Of a stretch of 64,000 nt of DNA, positions 46,381 through 58,404 are shown piece after piece. How positions within the stretch are numbered: the first letter of the stretch is position 1; every line of letters starts with the position of its first letter. The translations under genes and the position numbers were made by a program. The DNA is from Erythrophleum ivorense (taxonomy: Eukaryota; Streptophyta; Magnoliopsida; Fabales; Fabaceae): the NCBI GenBank assembly GCA_026724425.1, contig JAIUCV010001127.1:62001-126000 (forward strand). Direction: 5' to 3'. The notes under the pieces are model-generated. The model searched no databases and was not told the origin of the DNA. It was given only the letters and a program-made list of their open reading frames with translations.

Positions 46381-46755
46381 TGAAATGCAGCCAATTAAGC
46401 AACAATGAAGCTCTCATTCTACCACCTGTTCTAAACTCTGGAGAATTTGATATTCAATGTTGTAGAGCTCAAGACATGTTTCGAGTTACTAGTGATGATG
46501 ACCAAAAGCCAAGGACTCAAAGATGTTGGAGCTTGAACATCAAATATTAAAAGGTCTTATTCCCACACAGGTTTTTAGTTTTCAATATCTTTATTATTTA
46601 CAAGTGATTCAACATGAAAAGTTGGAATATTTATTCTCAATGAGCACTATTGTCCATAACAGTCTTCCCATATTGAGTATCCTAGCTTTATCTGACTGTG
46701 AAAATGGGCAACAGCTAGCTGGAAAGCATATTACATCAGGATCAGATCCTCTGAA
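46381..46755 (+). pseudogene. Second LRR fragment of a CNL gene, ending at a splice donor
   Basis: Two frames are joined by a shift near 46530. The first includes NNEALILPPVLNSGEF and DMFRVTSDDDQKP. The second includes LEHQILKGLIPTQV, LQVIQHEKLEYLFSMST and LPILSILALSDCE, the LxxLxxL pattern of CNL LRRs. The piece ends CCTCTGAA directly before GTAAGTAT, a near-perfect plant 5' splice site at 46756. This indicates a formerly spliced exon. Same strand and family type as the fragment at 44628. Confidence 0.65.
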
Positions 46756-47797
46756 GTAAGTATATTATGAAGTTTCTTGAAGTAAAGAACAATAAAGCAT
46801 GAAAAAAAAAAAACCTATGTGAAATACTGCACCTCTGAAAGGGTACCGCACTTCAGAAGATCTATTTCCTATTACATCTCATCTCATTCCAAAATAAGAA
46901 GGAAAACAACTAGAACTAGTTGAAACATCTTGTCCCAAAAAAAGGACAACTGGAACGCATATTTCTTTTACTTTTGAATTCAAATTTCATATTTTGGGGT
47001 CTATTGTAATATTCGTATATATCCATAAGGAGCTACTTAAATTTCTAAGTTACGAAATGGGGTGATAATAGGATTCAGCTTCCCTGCAGCTTGAGCAGCA
47101 TTGTTGGCACTTTTAATTTTTAAAATTTTTTATATACTTTAATATTTATGATTGTCATGCTAAACATTAATAATAATGGCCACAAATCATTGTTTCATTG
47201 GCGTTTATGCTTTTATTTTGCCATTTCCTTCCCAAGACCCATTACTTTACAATAAAAATAGAGAGTGAATAGTCAATATTGGTTGATTGTTATGATAATG
47301 CTGTTTGAATTTTAAAATGGTTGAGCAGTCTAGTCTTGGAGATGTCAAATTGGGAAAAGTATTCTTTAACCATTCTATGACTCGAAAAAAATTATAAACT
47401 CTACTCATTTAAGTCCATTTGTGAATAACATTTGAGTTTTGGATTTCTAAATTTGAAGAATCGTTTAATATATTGTTTTCTTATATATTTTAAAATATAT
47501 TTTAAATACTGTGGTATTATAGTAATTAAATAGCTTTTTTATGCATTAGTAGTTTTGTATATGCTTTGGTATCATGATTAAAAATTATATAAAAATATAA
47601 TTAATATTTCACAAAATAAATGCAAAATAAAAATTTTGAAATTTGAAATACTTATTATTTTTGAATAATACTTATTTCATATGTCACTTAAAATAATAAC
47701 AAATTATACCTTTAATTAATATATTAGACTACTATAGTACTTATATCAAACACTCACAAGCCGTCTTCTTCCATGTTTAAAATTTACATAGATCTTA
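46756..47797. other. AT-rich spacer, nothing recognised
   Basis: No coding or RNA gene signal. It begins with the splice donor that follows the LRR fragment. Confidence 0.45.
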
Positions 47798-48267
47798 GGT
47801 TCTGTTTGGTTCAACGGAGGGGAGATTAAAAAAGGGGAGGGGAGGGGGTCTAATGAGTTCTGTTTGGTTGAAAGGGAGGGGAGAGAAGTAGAGGAGTGAT
47901 TATTATTTGGTTCAGAAGGGAAGGGGAGGTAATAATATTTGAACAAATTTACTCTTATATTATCTTAATTTTTTTATAAAAAAAGTTATTTATATCAATA
48001 TATTTTTAAAAAAATTATGAATTCCAATCTTTTTTTATTTTTAAGTCTTAATGAAAACAAAATTATCTTAATTTTTATTAAATGTTAAAGAATTAAAATA
48101 TTAAAAATAAATTAAAATTAAAAAATTCTCTTCTCCTTTTCTTCAAAACCCTCCAATTTGGAAGGGAGAAAAATTTGCTTCTATCCCTTCCCTCCCTTCC
48201 AATTTCTTTTAACCAAACATCTTATCCTTTTTCATTCCCTTCCAAAAACCTGCAACCAAACACACCC
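47798..48267. mobile_element. Tourist-like MITE candidate (470 bp)
   Basis: Ends are inverted: GGTTCTGTTTGGTT at left, GGGTGTGTTTGGTT at right in reverse complement. The left half is rich in ggagggg and the right half in ccctcc, so the element could fold. The left flank is TTA and the right flank TTT. The TGTTTGGTT ends fit Tourist/PIF-Harbinger MITEs. Confidence 0.6.
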
Positions 48268-50307
48268 TTTTAAGTTCTGCTTAGGGTTTCATGTTTGAAA
48301 ATCCATTGTTCCTCTGCTCAGTTTGATATCTTTTAATTGCTAATATTGTAGGAAATTCATTTTTTCATAGTTCTGTGTAGTTCTTACATTTTTTTTTGAC
48401 TTTATGTTCCTCTTTACCCAAAAAAAAAATTGTTTTAAAAGTTTCCCTCAATATTAAAATATGAGCATAAAATTAAAAAAAATAGTTTGGTCTCTATAAT
48501 TTATTTTAATTTTTAATTTAATCTAGGTAGTTTATTTATTTATTTATTTATTTTCAAACTATCCCTGTACTTTAACCACCAACTCAGAGCGTTCCTCCGA
48601 AGTCAGAACTCAAATGCAGTTTTGTCCAGGAGTACTTGAACCTGGCTATGCAGAAAGTAGTCGTGGAAGCTGCCTCGACTTCCTCATGAAAACCTGTTGC
48701 TCATCATCATCCATGGCTTCCTCATGAAAAATGAGACAGCAATTTTCTTTTCTCTCTCACCGTTTACTTGAAAATGAAAAATTAAGATCTCATAGAATCA
48801 GTAAAACTGAGATGAATTCTTAGAGATCTTATAGGATTGATCGGTTCATAGAGGAAGGAATTGACTTGGGTTGATTGAGCGAGAACGGATGAATCAGTCT
48901 CTGCGTTCTAACTTGAACTGTAACTATTGAAAGGAAGAGAATCTTTGCAAAAGTTAATAAACACTCTTAGTCAACTTGTAATTTTTCATCCAAAACTCCC
49001 TCAATCGAAGGAAAGATAACATTTTTGAACGAGAAATTTTGAGCCCCTGTTTTTCCTTTGCTACACCTTGAAAAAAAACAATTGTATATGAAGCAAGAAT
49101 TTTAGTTTGTTGGTACAAGGCCTCAACAAAGATGTTATATTGAGCGTCAAAATTGAAAATTTTTTTATCTCATTATATTAGTAAAAATGAAATGAATTCT
49201 TAGAGATTTTAACCTCTGTGCCATGGGTTTTATAGAATGTTCAATTTTTGCTCTTTGTAGTCAGAACTCAAAGGACTGATCTCCTAAATATATTCCTTTT
49301 CTAATTCTGTGGATTCTGCGCTGGATATTGCACAGATGATAAGTCCTATCATCTACGTCAGTAGAAAGAATATTTATTGAATTTTAGTTGGTAAAATAAA
49401 ACGGTTGAAACAGAGGAACACAATTGGGAAGCCATCTTCGATTTTAACTCATCTACGGAATGCAGGTTCTAAATAGCTTTTGTTTACTGGTGTTTGTGGG
49501 CGCCACGACCTTCCCAACTCGTCAACTGAGGTGCATTTCATCCACACGCAATGGAGACGATCCGGACGTATGTATATCCTTCAAATATGCTCATAAGTAA
49601 CTCTGCAACCTAGGTAAATCTTCTCAACTCACGCAGAAAGACAAAAGGAAAAAGAAAGATAGATGGGTTTGAATAGGATGGTGGTGACGAAGGTGACTGT
49701 GTTGGCTTTCCCAATTATGGGCTTCACTTCAAATTTTGATGATGCTCATCATTTCGATGCTCGCTTGGAACCAAGCTCCTTCCTCACTCATGTGTTGTCC
49801 AAATCGTCTTTGAAATCATCATCGTCTAGGTGCTGCGATGCATGTCTTGCACAAAGTCAAATCCTCCTACATGCTAGTGTCTTGATATAGGGGAAAACGG
49901 CCATTTAGCATGTAATTCATGCCTTTGTGCCCTGTCAAATCCTCGCCAGTGTCGTTGTTATGATATAACCGACTTTTGCTATGAATCTTGAAGCTCCTAG
50001 AGCTCAGCTAGGAAATGAATGAGCAAGCTTTAGGAGCATCTAATGTCAGAGACAAAGCTTCCTTAGCTAGGCTGTGTTTTTATGAATGTGAATGTAAAAA
50101 TAATAATGGAATAAAAAGGTCACCTTTCGTCTACTATCGCTATTGGGGAAGAAGCCGAAGAGGAGAAGATGAAGATGAGAATAAAGAAGCTAACTCCCCT
50201 GTCTGTGTTCGGCATTTGCCAAAAATGTGGAGGGAGCCTTACGTCTGCGTTTGTCTCCACTGCGTTTTCAACTCGGCTTTGCTTTACGTTTTGTTTTATC
50301 ATTTGCA
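48268..50307. other. Spacer; no gene supported
   Basis: Composition is less AT-biased than the surroundings at 48580-48760 and 49420-50300. Two short open frames exist (49663-49890 and 50015-50311). The second runs into the MITE at 50311 and neither shows a known domain. I do not call a gene. Confidence 0.4.
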
Positions 50308-50310
50308 TTA

Positions 50311-50694
50311 GGTGTTCATAGATCGGGTTGGATTTAGGGTTTAACTTAACCAAATGTTCAGCCTAGACAACGGGCTTCAAATTAGGTGGCTCATTTTTTT
50401 TAATCTTTTTTTATAATTTTTTATTAAAATTATAAAATAATCTTTAAAAAGTTATATAAATTTTTATAAAATTATATTTTATAAAAAAAATTAAAATTTT
50501 AATATAAGTCTTTATAAAAAATATTTTTTTTAAATTTTTAATTATTTTTGAATCGAGTGGGGTTAATGTAACCCTTAGAACTAACCCAGTCAAGTTTTAT
50601 GACTCAATCCCGTCATAATTTTATTTTGGGGTGCTCGGCTGAATTTGGCTGGGCAAAACTAGGCACAACGGGTCTTCAAACTTGATAAACACCC
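50311..50694. mobile_element. MITE candidate, 384 bp, TSD TTA
   Basis: Left end GGTGTTCATAG, right end in reverse complement GGGTGTTTATC. Both flanks read TTA (50308-50310 and 50695-50697). The interior is AT-rich, with GC-richer ends. Fits a small non-autonomous DNA element, possibly PIF/Harbinger by its 3-base duplication. Confidence 0.6.
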
Positions 50695-50697
50695 TTA

Positions 50698-51474
50698 ACA
50701 TGTATAACCACGTGTGGCAGACATGATAGACTCCACATTTGACACCTCAGCCCTTCAACTGACTGCATTGATAACATGTGGCATGATAAGGAGTGACATT
50801 TTAACGTGCAAAAAAATATTAGAACTATCACTAAGATGTTTAAAAAGTATAAAGATGGTTTTTTTTAATTGAAAATTAATACAAATTAGAGAATTAAATA
50901 ATTAATTTTTTTAAATGAAATAACAATGGCTCTTGAGTTTTATATTATTGTAAATAGATGAATAGAAAAACATATCAAGTTTGATTACTTTTATCCTTCC
51001 TTTTCAAATTTCAAAAGGAAAATAATGTTAAGATTGTTTTTCTTTAACTTTTTGCATATACAAAGGAAGAAATTTTAACTAGTCTTTCTCGATCTTAAAA
51101 TTTGTATATAAATTGTCATAATAAAATATATTATTGTAACAATATAACTATACAGCATCTTATAATCTTTCAAATTTCATTGTCACTTTTGGCATTTTTA
51201 TCTTTAAAAGAATTACATTTGTCTGTATGACTTTTAACTATGTTGTTGCCATTTTTCATAATTTGAATTCAATAGCTATGATTGATCATTATTGACTTTT
51301 AACTATTAATTTATGCATATATCATAAGTGGCTATTAAGTTATTTATAAATATGTTAAAATTGAAGAATTTTTAAAGTTTTTGGTGACATGACGTATATA
51401 AATTATTAACATTCAAAATTATAATTTTTTTAAAAAAATCTTTTATAATTATCAATTCATCAAAGTATGTCACA

Positions 51475-51509
<35 letters not shown>

Positions 51510-52212
51510 TTATTCATTTAGATGATGAAGTCATTGATTATAAAATAATCAAAACAAAAAAAATAACATAGTTGCTTGTCACTTAATCACGTTTAGCTTT
51601 TGGATTTTTACGATATTTGCTAATATCAAATTTATAATTATATTATAAATATGAATAAGTCTTAAATTTATAAATAATATAAAGTATTAAATTTATAGAT
51701 AGTATAAATTAAAAATAAAAAATTTCTTATATTTTAATGTGATGAATAGTAAACTCTAAGGATTAATACCTTACATCAATATATTAAAAATTTATGTTGA
51801 TAATGTGTTGTAAAACTAATAAAAACATAGGAGATATAACAAAAGTAAGAGAGGAAATTGAGAGGAGAAAAGAGAAGGTAATTTTTTAATTACTTAAAAT
51901 GCTCTATACTTAGTATATAACTTTTATTTATAGATTTTTAACTATAAAAATAAATTTATGAGTTATAATAACATAAATAAAATAAATTAATTTACATAAT
52001 TGTACAATATAAATTCGTTAAGAATTATGAGATATATACTATTAACTATAAATAATAATCCTAAAGAATTATTGTTTAAAATTATAAATATTGATGTAAT
52101 TATATTTCATATTATTTAGAACAATTTTATCATATTGTCATTTTTCCTTACATTTATTTATGGATACCACGAAAACTAGCGAGCATGTGCGAAGGTGCGG
52201 TCTGAAGCAGCA
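50698..52212. other. Very AT-rich spacer with TA microsatellite
   Basis: No gene is recognised. A (TA)n run of about 26 bases lies at ~51479-51506. Confidence 0.5.
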
Positions 52213-52546
52213 TGTTATAAGCCCACATCGGATAGACTTGGGGTTAGTTTTGAGTATATAAATGAGAGCGCTGCACACCTCAATAGTTAACTTTTGGGGA
52301 GAGAGTAATGACCCCATAATAACGTGGTATCAGAGTGGGCCCCACAATCATTGTCAAGATGGATGGCATCCGACCCGACCATGGATAGAATGGTGGGCTA
52401 TTCGTAACGAACACATCACAGATTAGGTGGGTGAATATCTTTTAAACCCACATTAGATAGATTTAGGGTTAGTTCTGGGCATATAAGTGGAAGCGCTACA
52501 CACTTCAATAGTTAGCTTTTAGAGAGAGGATAATAACCCCGTGACA
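52213..52546 (+). mobile_element. TRIM-like mini retrotransposon
   Basis: Two ~110-base direct repeats (about 52213-52322 and 52432-52546) share agcccacat-g-atagacttgg, gagtatataa and ctcaatagttaact segments. Between them, TGGTATCAGAGTGGGCC at 52325-52341 is a primer site of the initiator-Met type, and aggtggg lies before the second repeat as a purine tract. The total is only ~334 bases with no coding capacity. This is the architecture of a terminal-repeat retrotransposon in miniature. Exact ends and target duplication are uncertain. Confidence 0.75.
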
Positions 52547-53819
52547 AACAGCTCTCAAAAAGATTAAACGGCAAGACAAAACCAAGTATCATTGTTCACG
52601 TGGGTAATTCTTTATTTTTCTGTCCATGTTGAAGGTACAAGTGATATATCATAATTCATAACCATGGGTGTTGAATCATAGTCATCATAACGTTTAGTTT
52701 GGTATCCATAACCAACGAAAGCATCCCGCAATAATATGTAATATATGTATATATATGATTATTAATTTAATATTTTAATAATATTATAGGCAAAGGTTGA
52801 TTCTAGATGCTATAATATTATTTATGAATCATGCATAAATTCTTAGAAAAGCATTTCCATGTGAGTAAATTTTGTATGTATATATATATATATATATATT
52901 GTAACGAGATAAATAATCCGAAAGAGATGCTTTGGTGGTCTTATAGAACGTACACGCCAATATGATCTTGAGAACGTACACGCCAGTATGATCTTCTTTC
53001 ATTCTTTTGTTTTAAAAACAAAAAGAAGGAATTTTTGTTTAGTGTGCATGTGTAAATGGAAAACGGGCTGGGATTGGCCTGGCCCGTTTTGAACTGAGTT
53101 AGGTCTAAAACACGAAAATATAAAAATAGTACCAGGCCCAGGTTCATCTTTATGCTATTTATTTATAAGTCTAATTTGTTTTTAAACTCTATTATCACAG
53201 AACAAAAGAAAACAAAGATTGGTCAATAGCAGTGTTTTAAAGGTGCTTGTTTGGTATATTAATAGACAAGAAAAAGGAGAAGGAAATTTTAAATAATATC
53301 TATTATCATTTAATAATTATTATTTAATAATAATATTATTTTATTATTTTTTAAAATAAGAATAGAAATTATTATTTATTCATAAAATTATTTATTTTTA
53401 TTTTTATTTTTTTATACCAAATAGAATTATTATTTTGTTTTTAAAAGAAACATGTAATTTTTACGTTTATATTAAGATAATAAATAAATAACTCAAATTA
53501 AAAGAAACATATTACTATTATGTTATATTAAAATAATAAAAAATAACTCAAAAAATACAGCATCATTTTTTTTATATATTATATTAATATCAACTCAATC
53601 TTGACAAAAAAGAAACAATACAAGTTCTCTGCACATCTCTAAAGATGTGCAAAGGGTGTACCTTTTTTTTTTTGAATTATTTAGATTTAATGTGGATGAT
53701 TTATATTTTTTTATAAATTTTAATTTTTTATTTTAAAAAATATATAATATGGAATAAAAATATTTCAACTATAAATTTAAAAAATAATAATAATTTAACA
53801 AACTCGTCTTAAATTAACA
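52547..53819. other. AT-rich spacer
   Basis: No gene is recognised. A TA run lies at ~52881-52901. A sequence near 53245 (ggtgcttgtttggta) resembles a MITE end, but the partner end was not found. Confidence 0.45.
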
Positions 53820-54157
53820 CAGGTTGTGACAGCCCTGTCATTTTGGGAACACATCCTCTTTTATTTTTGTTCGATGTATGGAACAACAATTTCAATAATG
53901 GAAAATAGCTCAAATTTAAATGGATGGCTCAAGGATACAATAATTGAATTGGAAACGGATCACCTAAAATGTCTAGATGTATGCAATGCCTCTGCAGTGG
54001 AAGATCAATGGCTGAGGATGCCTTTATAGTGGAACATCAACACTTGAGAATGGGCAGCAGGAATGGATTGAAATGGCGCATTTTAGTTAATGAAAAGAAA
54101 TGTGACAAAGGGATAGCCATTGATGAAGTGGATAGCTGATATGAAAGATAAATTTTT
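53820..54157. other. Unrecognised short open stretch
   Basis: An open frame at 53826-54029 has balanced amino acid composition, including LKCLDVCNASAVEDQW. I know no domain for it and it has no obvious start context. It could be a gene fragment, possibly an exon piece of an R gene or F-box type gene, but this is not supported. Confidence 0.2.
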
Positions 54158-54342
54158 GGGAGAATTATAGTTAAGGATCCAAAATTAAAAAAATTTATTC
54201 TGAAGAACCTATTACTACTAGGTTTTGGGAGTTTTATTTAAAGTCAACAGTAATTTATTCTAAAAAAATGGCAACAAATCCTTCAAATTAATTTTTTTAG
54301 AGTAATTTTTTTAAAGTCTAGGTCCTTAACAATAATTCTCCC
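54158..54342. mobile_element. MITE (185 bp)
   Basis: Clear inverted ends: GGGAGAATTATAGTTAAGGA at left and GGGAGAATTATTGTTAAGGA at right in reverse complement, one mismatch over 20 bases. Non-coding interior. Related motifs occur in 43201-43342. Target duplication is ambiguous because the flanks are T/A runs. Confidence 0.7.
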
Positions 54343-55250
54343 TAAATTTTTTTTTTGCCTAAAACGCATCATCTGAAGTTGGAACTAAATTACATGATAA
54401 GCAAAATTTCAAAGTTGTCCCTACTATTGTGCCATGACTTCCCTTCCTTTTTTTACCTCTCATTTTGGTGCCATATTCTCCTTAGTTTGAAGGAGTTTGC
54501 ACCAATAAAAAGGAGATTGTTTTGCTTGCCTAAACTTTCCTTACAGTTTAGATGTGTAACTAGCGTGGGAGAAGAAGTTTTTCAGCTAGTATGGTAAAAA
54601 CCTTGTATCAACTCCTATATATATATATATATATATGTTTTTGGTTTGTATGATGGTGTAAAATACTGTTTTAATGAAACTTCTTTATTTCCTTTTAATT
54701 TAGTTTATGTGTATTATTTATTTGAGATTGCATTAGGCTTTTATACAAGTGTCTATTAGAATGTGGTAGTAATATTCTTACGGAGTAAATTGAAGCAATT
54801 TTTGAATGTTCCACCAAATAAGATTAATCAATGTTAAAGAGTGAAAGTTCAAATGTAGTTTTACTTTATTTATTTTTAAAATTTTCAACAAACTTAAAAC
54901 ATATAGTTGATATCTAATGGAAGCTTTAACTAATCAATTGATGAGAATTTGATTTTGTTAGATTTTCTTTGAAATGGTTCAAAATAAATCTGATGATAAA
55001 TTTGGCAATACTATTTAAATATGATGATAAATATGTTGTGTCCTATGCAAAACCTACTCCACAATTACTTAAGACACGTACAAAGAAAATTTGAAAATCA
55101 TTTATCATGTCTTAAAATTGTTTACCCATTGTTTAGACACTATGTAAGTGTTAAGCATTATTTATATATACATGCTTAAACATTGTTTACATTGTTTTAA
55201 AATATTGTTGATATATGATTTTTAGAGAATTAAATGCATCTAGCTTTTCA
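54343..55250. other. Spacer upstream of the FAR1 pseudogene
   Basis: AT-rich, with a (TA)n run at ~54620-54637. The open frame at 54355-54597 has no recognised domain. Part of this may be the old promoter of the pseudogene that follows. Confidence 0.4.
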
Positions 55251-57340
55251 ATGGTCAAAAATGAAAACTTTGAGGTTGATGTAAAGCCTAAAGTGGAAAT
55301 GATATTTGATAGTGTAGAGGCAGTATGGAAGTTCTAAATTGATTATGGTGGGAGAGTAGGATTTAGAGTTAGGAAACAACACATTAATAAAAGTGAGAAA
55401 GATGGCTTCATAACCACTTGTAGATTTATTTGTTGTAAAGAGGGGTTTCGAAGAGAAGATAAAAGAGATTATCTAATTATCAATCCTCGACGAGAGACCA
55501 GAACTAATTGTAAAGCTAGGATGACAATCACACATATGGGTGGAAAATTTAGAGTGCATGACTTTGTGAAAAAACATAGTCATAAACTTCATCTACCAGA
55601 AACAATTCATATGTTGGCATCTCAATACATGGTATCTAAGGTTTAGGTTTATGAGATTGAGTTCATAGAGGAATCCAGGCTTCAACAAAGAGCTTCGTTT
55701 GAGTTGATGAGTAGGCAGGTAGGATGAAGAACTAATATAGGCTATATCCACTTAGACCAAAAGAATTATCTTTAGACCAAAAGATAGAAAAGCTTGGTAT
55801 ATAGGGAAGCAAGGTGTTTGTTGTAATACTTCCAATGATAGTTGTTGGAAAATCTATCATTCTACTATGCATATCAAATGGATGTGAAAAAACAAATCAC
55901 TAATGTATTTTGGGCTAATGCAAAGATGCTTATTAATTATGCATATTTTGATAATATTGTTGGTCTTGACACAATGTATTGTACTAGTCGTCAATATAGA
56001 CCACTTGCTTTATTTTCAGGATTTTATCATTATAGAGAAATAGTGATCTTTAGGGCAGCATTGTTGTATGACAAGATAGTTGAGTCATTCAAGAGGTTGT
56101 TTGAAATTTTCCTAAAAGCACATTGACAGAAAAGGCCACAAACTATCTTTACTAATTAAAATCAAATAATGGTTAGAGCCATACATAAAGTGATGCCCGA
56201 CACATGCCACGAACTATGTACATGACATTTGATGCACAATGGCATGGAACACTTAGGCAACCTAATGAAGCATGGTTCTCACTTCTTAAGGGACTTTAAG
56301 GCTTGCATGTTTGGATATGAGGATAAAACACAATTTGACGTGACTTGGAGCAACTTGCTAGCTAAACATGATGTGTGTGAGAATACATAGTTAAAGTCAA
56401 TTTATAACATGAAGGAAATATAAAGAAGGCTTTCACCTCATGCATACGGAGTATGGAACTCAGTGAAAGCTTAAATTCATACTTCAAAAGTTGAACGGCC
56501 CTAAACCTAGACATCATGCAATTCTTTAAGCACTTTGAGTAGATGATAGATGCTAGAAGATAAATGACATAATAAGTTGAAATGTGACTTTAAGGCCAGG
56601 CAAAAAATATTGAGGTTAAAAATTCAAAATTTATCCATGTGGCAACAACTTGCACATATTTATGCATTTATAATTTTTGATTTGTTTCAAGAAGAGTTTG
56701 ACCTCTACTTAGCTGCTAGTGTAAAGTATAAAAATGAGACTTTGCTATTCTTTTAGTATGTTATTACAATGGTTGGCAAGCAAGGAGAATAAAGAGTTTT
56801 GTTTGATTCATGTAACAAGTCCATTTTTTGTAGCTGTAGAAAGTTTGAGACTTTTAGTATATTATGTTATCATGCTTTGAAGGTGCTTGATGTCATGAAT
56901 GTTAAATTAATGCCTGATCAGTATATTCTAAAGAGGTGAATGAACCAAGCAAGAAGCAGTATTATACATGATGTTAGGGGAAATGTAGTTCAAGAAGATG
57001 CCAAATTAGCTACCACACAACGTTATAGAGAAATTTGTCCCCAACTTATTAAGATAGTGATTGAAGCATCTATTAGCCATGAAGCATTCTTATTTGCACG
57101 TAAAGCTTTTAGTAAATTGAGCAAACAATTAATGGAGATTACTAGTGGTCAAAGAAGTATGGACAATAACACAAGTGATATCCCCTAAATGTAATTGATA
57201 GTAAAAGCATGGCACAAGTGAAGGGATTGAAGAAGAGAGAGGGTAGAAAAGGTAAAAAGCACTAAAAGGATTAGGTTAAGAAACAAACGAGGAGAAAAAA
57301 GAAAAGCTTTGAGTGTCAATGTTGCATATAGTCAACAACA
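55251..57340 (+). pseudogene. FAR1-RELATED SEQUENCE (MULE-derived) pseudogene
   Basis: Starting at ATG 55251, translation across broken frames follows the FHY3/FAR1 family order. The N-terminal FAR1 DNA-binding region (about 55300-55600) has GGRVGFRVRKQHI, a C..C zinc pattern and FVKKHSHKLHLP. A linker with QKNYL comes next. The MULE transposase-like domain follows: ITNVFWANAKMLINYAYF (~55890), DTMYCTSRQYRPLALFSG (~55970) and DKIVESFKRLFEIFLKAH (~56075). The SWIM finger SCRKFETFSILCYHALKV is at ~56830, and a basic tail reaches about 57340. FAR1 proteins are transcription factors in light signalling derived from Mutator transposases. Stops occur at 55335-55337 and after MVSKV (~55643), then repeatedly, with a frameshift before the SWIM region. 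It is not functional. Confidence 0.85.
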
Positions 57341-58279
57341 GTTAAAGGTAATGTCAGACATTTTGAATTCATAATCCAAACCTTTAGGATGGTATGAGTG
57401 AAGGGATTGCATATTTCTTAATATTTTATTTTATTTTATTTTATTTTTAGGATAATGAAGTTGGTACAAGTCAATTGTAATATGGAATATTCTCTCTAAT
57501 AGCTCCTTTAACTATTGATGTTCATCAGAGTTAACTAATTGTATGCGAAGTTATGTTTCTCACCATTCTATTAGTCTACTTAGTTGCTTACATTGAGTGA
57601 TTTTTAATATTTTGTTTTTTTAAGAATAGTGAAGTTGCTCTAAGCTAAGTGCTTTGTGGAACATCTCAAATACTTGCAAGTCAATATAGTATTACTAGTT
57701 ATACTAGTTTGTTAATGGTATGATTATTATTTTTACTAGTTTTGTAAGGAGAATGGTAACTATTTCTTCTTATTATGATAAATCAATATAGTAATACTAG
57801 TTTTACCTATTCTAATTTTTTTTCTTATTTAATATAGGTATTGTCTAATTATCCTATATAATCACTTGAAGTATCAAGCTTTTATGATGATATTACAAAT
57901 ACGAGCAACCAAGAGTACTGTCAAAAAATGAATGAGCATAAATAGCTTTGTTACATTGATGAAATTGCCTTGTTACATTAAAGAAATAGTTATTACATTT
58001 GTATGCTTATAATAAAGCCCTACCACTTTATTGCAAATTCAGCATATCAGAACATACAATTGCCACTTGGTTACAACTTCATTATTATCCTACTTCTCTT
58101 TCAACTTTGTTACAATTCAACATAACAATACATAAAATATTACAACACAGAGCATTAGTCTCCATTTCTGTCCTATTCCTATTTCAGTATTTGTTGTTCA
58201 AACTATTGTCTTCAAAAGTCCTTGGCCACCTTGCTGATGACACTTCAAATAGCAACAAGGTTATCACAGCTAAAGTCAC
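57341..58279. other. Spacer between FAR1 pseudogene and antisense exons
   Basis: AT-rich, no recognised feature. A short ttttatttta tandem run lies at 57425-57450. The plus-strand frame at 57999-58385 overlaps the candidate antisense exon and looks like its shadow. Confidence 0.4.
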
Positions 58280-58404
58280 CTTTCCAAATCAACAACTACT
58301 TGTTCAACATATTGCTTCAAGTTTTCAACCCTTTCTTCATTGGTTTTTTCACTTCTTAGAGTGTCTTCTTTATTATCTAGTATAGATATTTCCCACACAA
58401 GGTT
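58280..58404 (-). CDS. Candidate exon with coiled-coil-like peptide
   Basis: On the minus strand a 125-base piece is bounded by taacag at its start and AAAG|GTGACT at its end, both acceptable plant splice sites. It encodes about 41 mostly polar residues, including KTNEERVENLKQYVEQ, which would form a charged helix. I do not recognise the family. It lies 650 bases downstream of the MADS exon on the same strand, so it may be a later exon of that gene; splice phases (exon 1 ends in phase 2, this starts in phase 0) would need another exon between them. Confidence 0.25.

Noticed and set aside
49663..49890. 75-codon open frame
   Set aside because: No domain, no paralogue in the window and no splice or promoter support.
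50015..50311. 98-codon open frame
   Set aside because: It stops only because it enters the MITE at 50311 and has no recognised domain.
52213..52546. Short repeats considered as a Cassandra-type element with 5S rRNA sequence
   Set aside because: No 5S rRNA promoter motifs were seen in the repeats.
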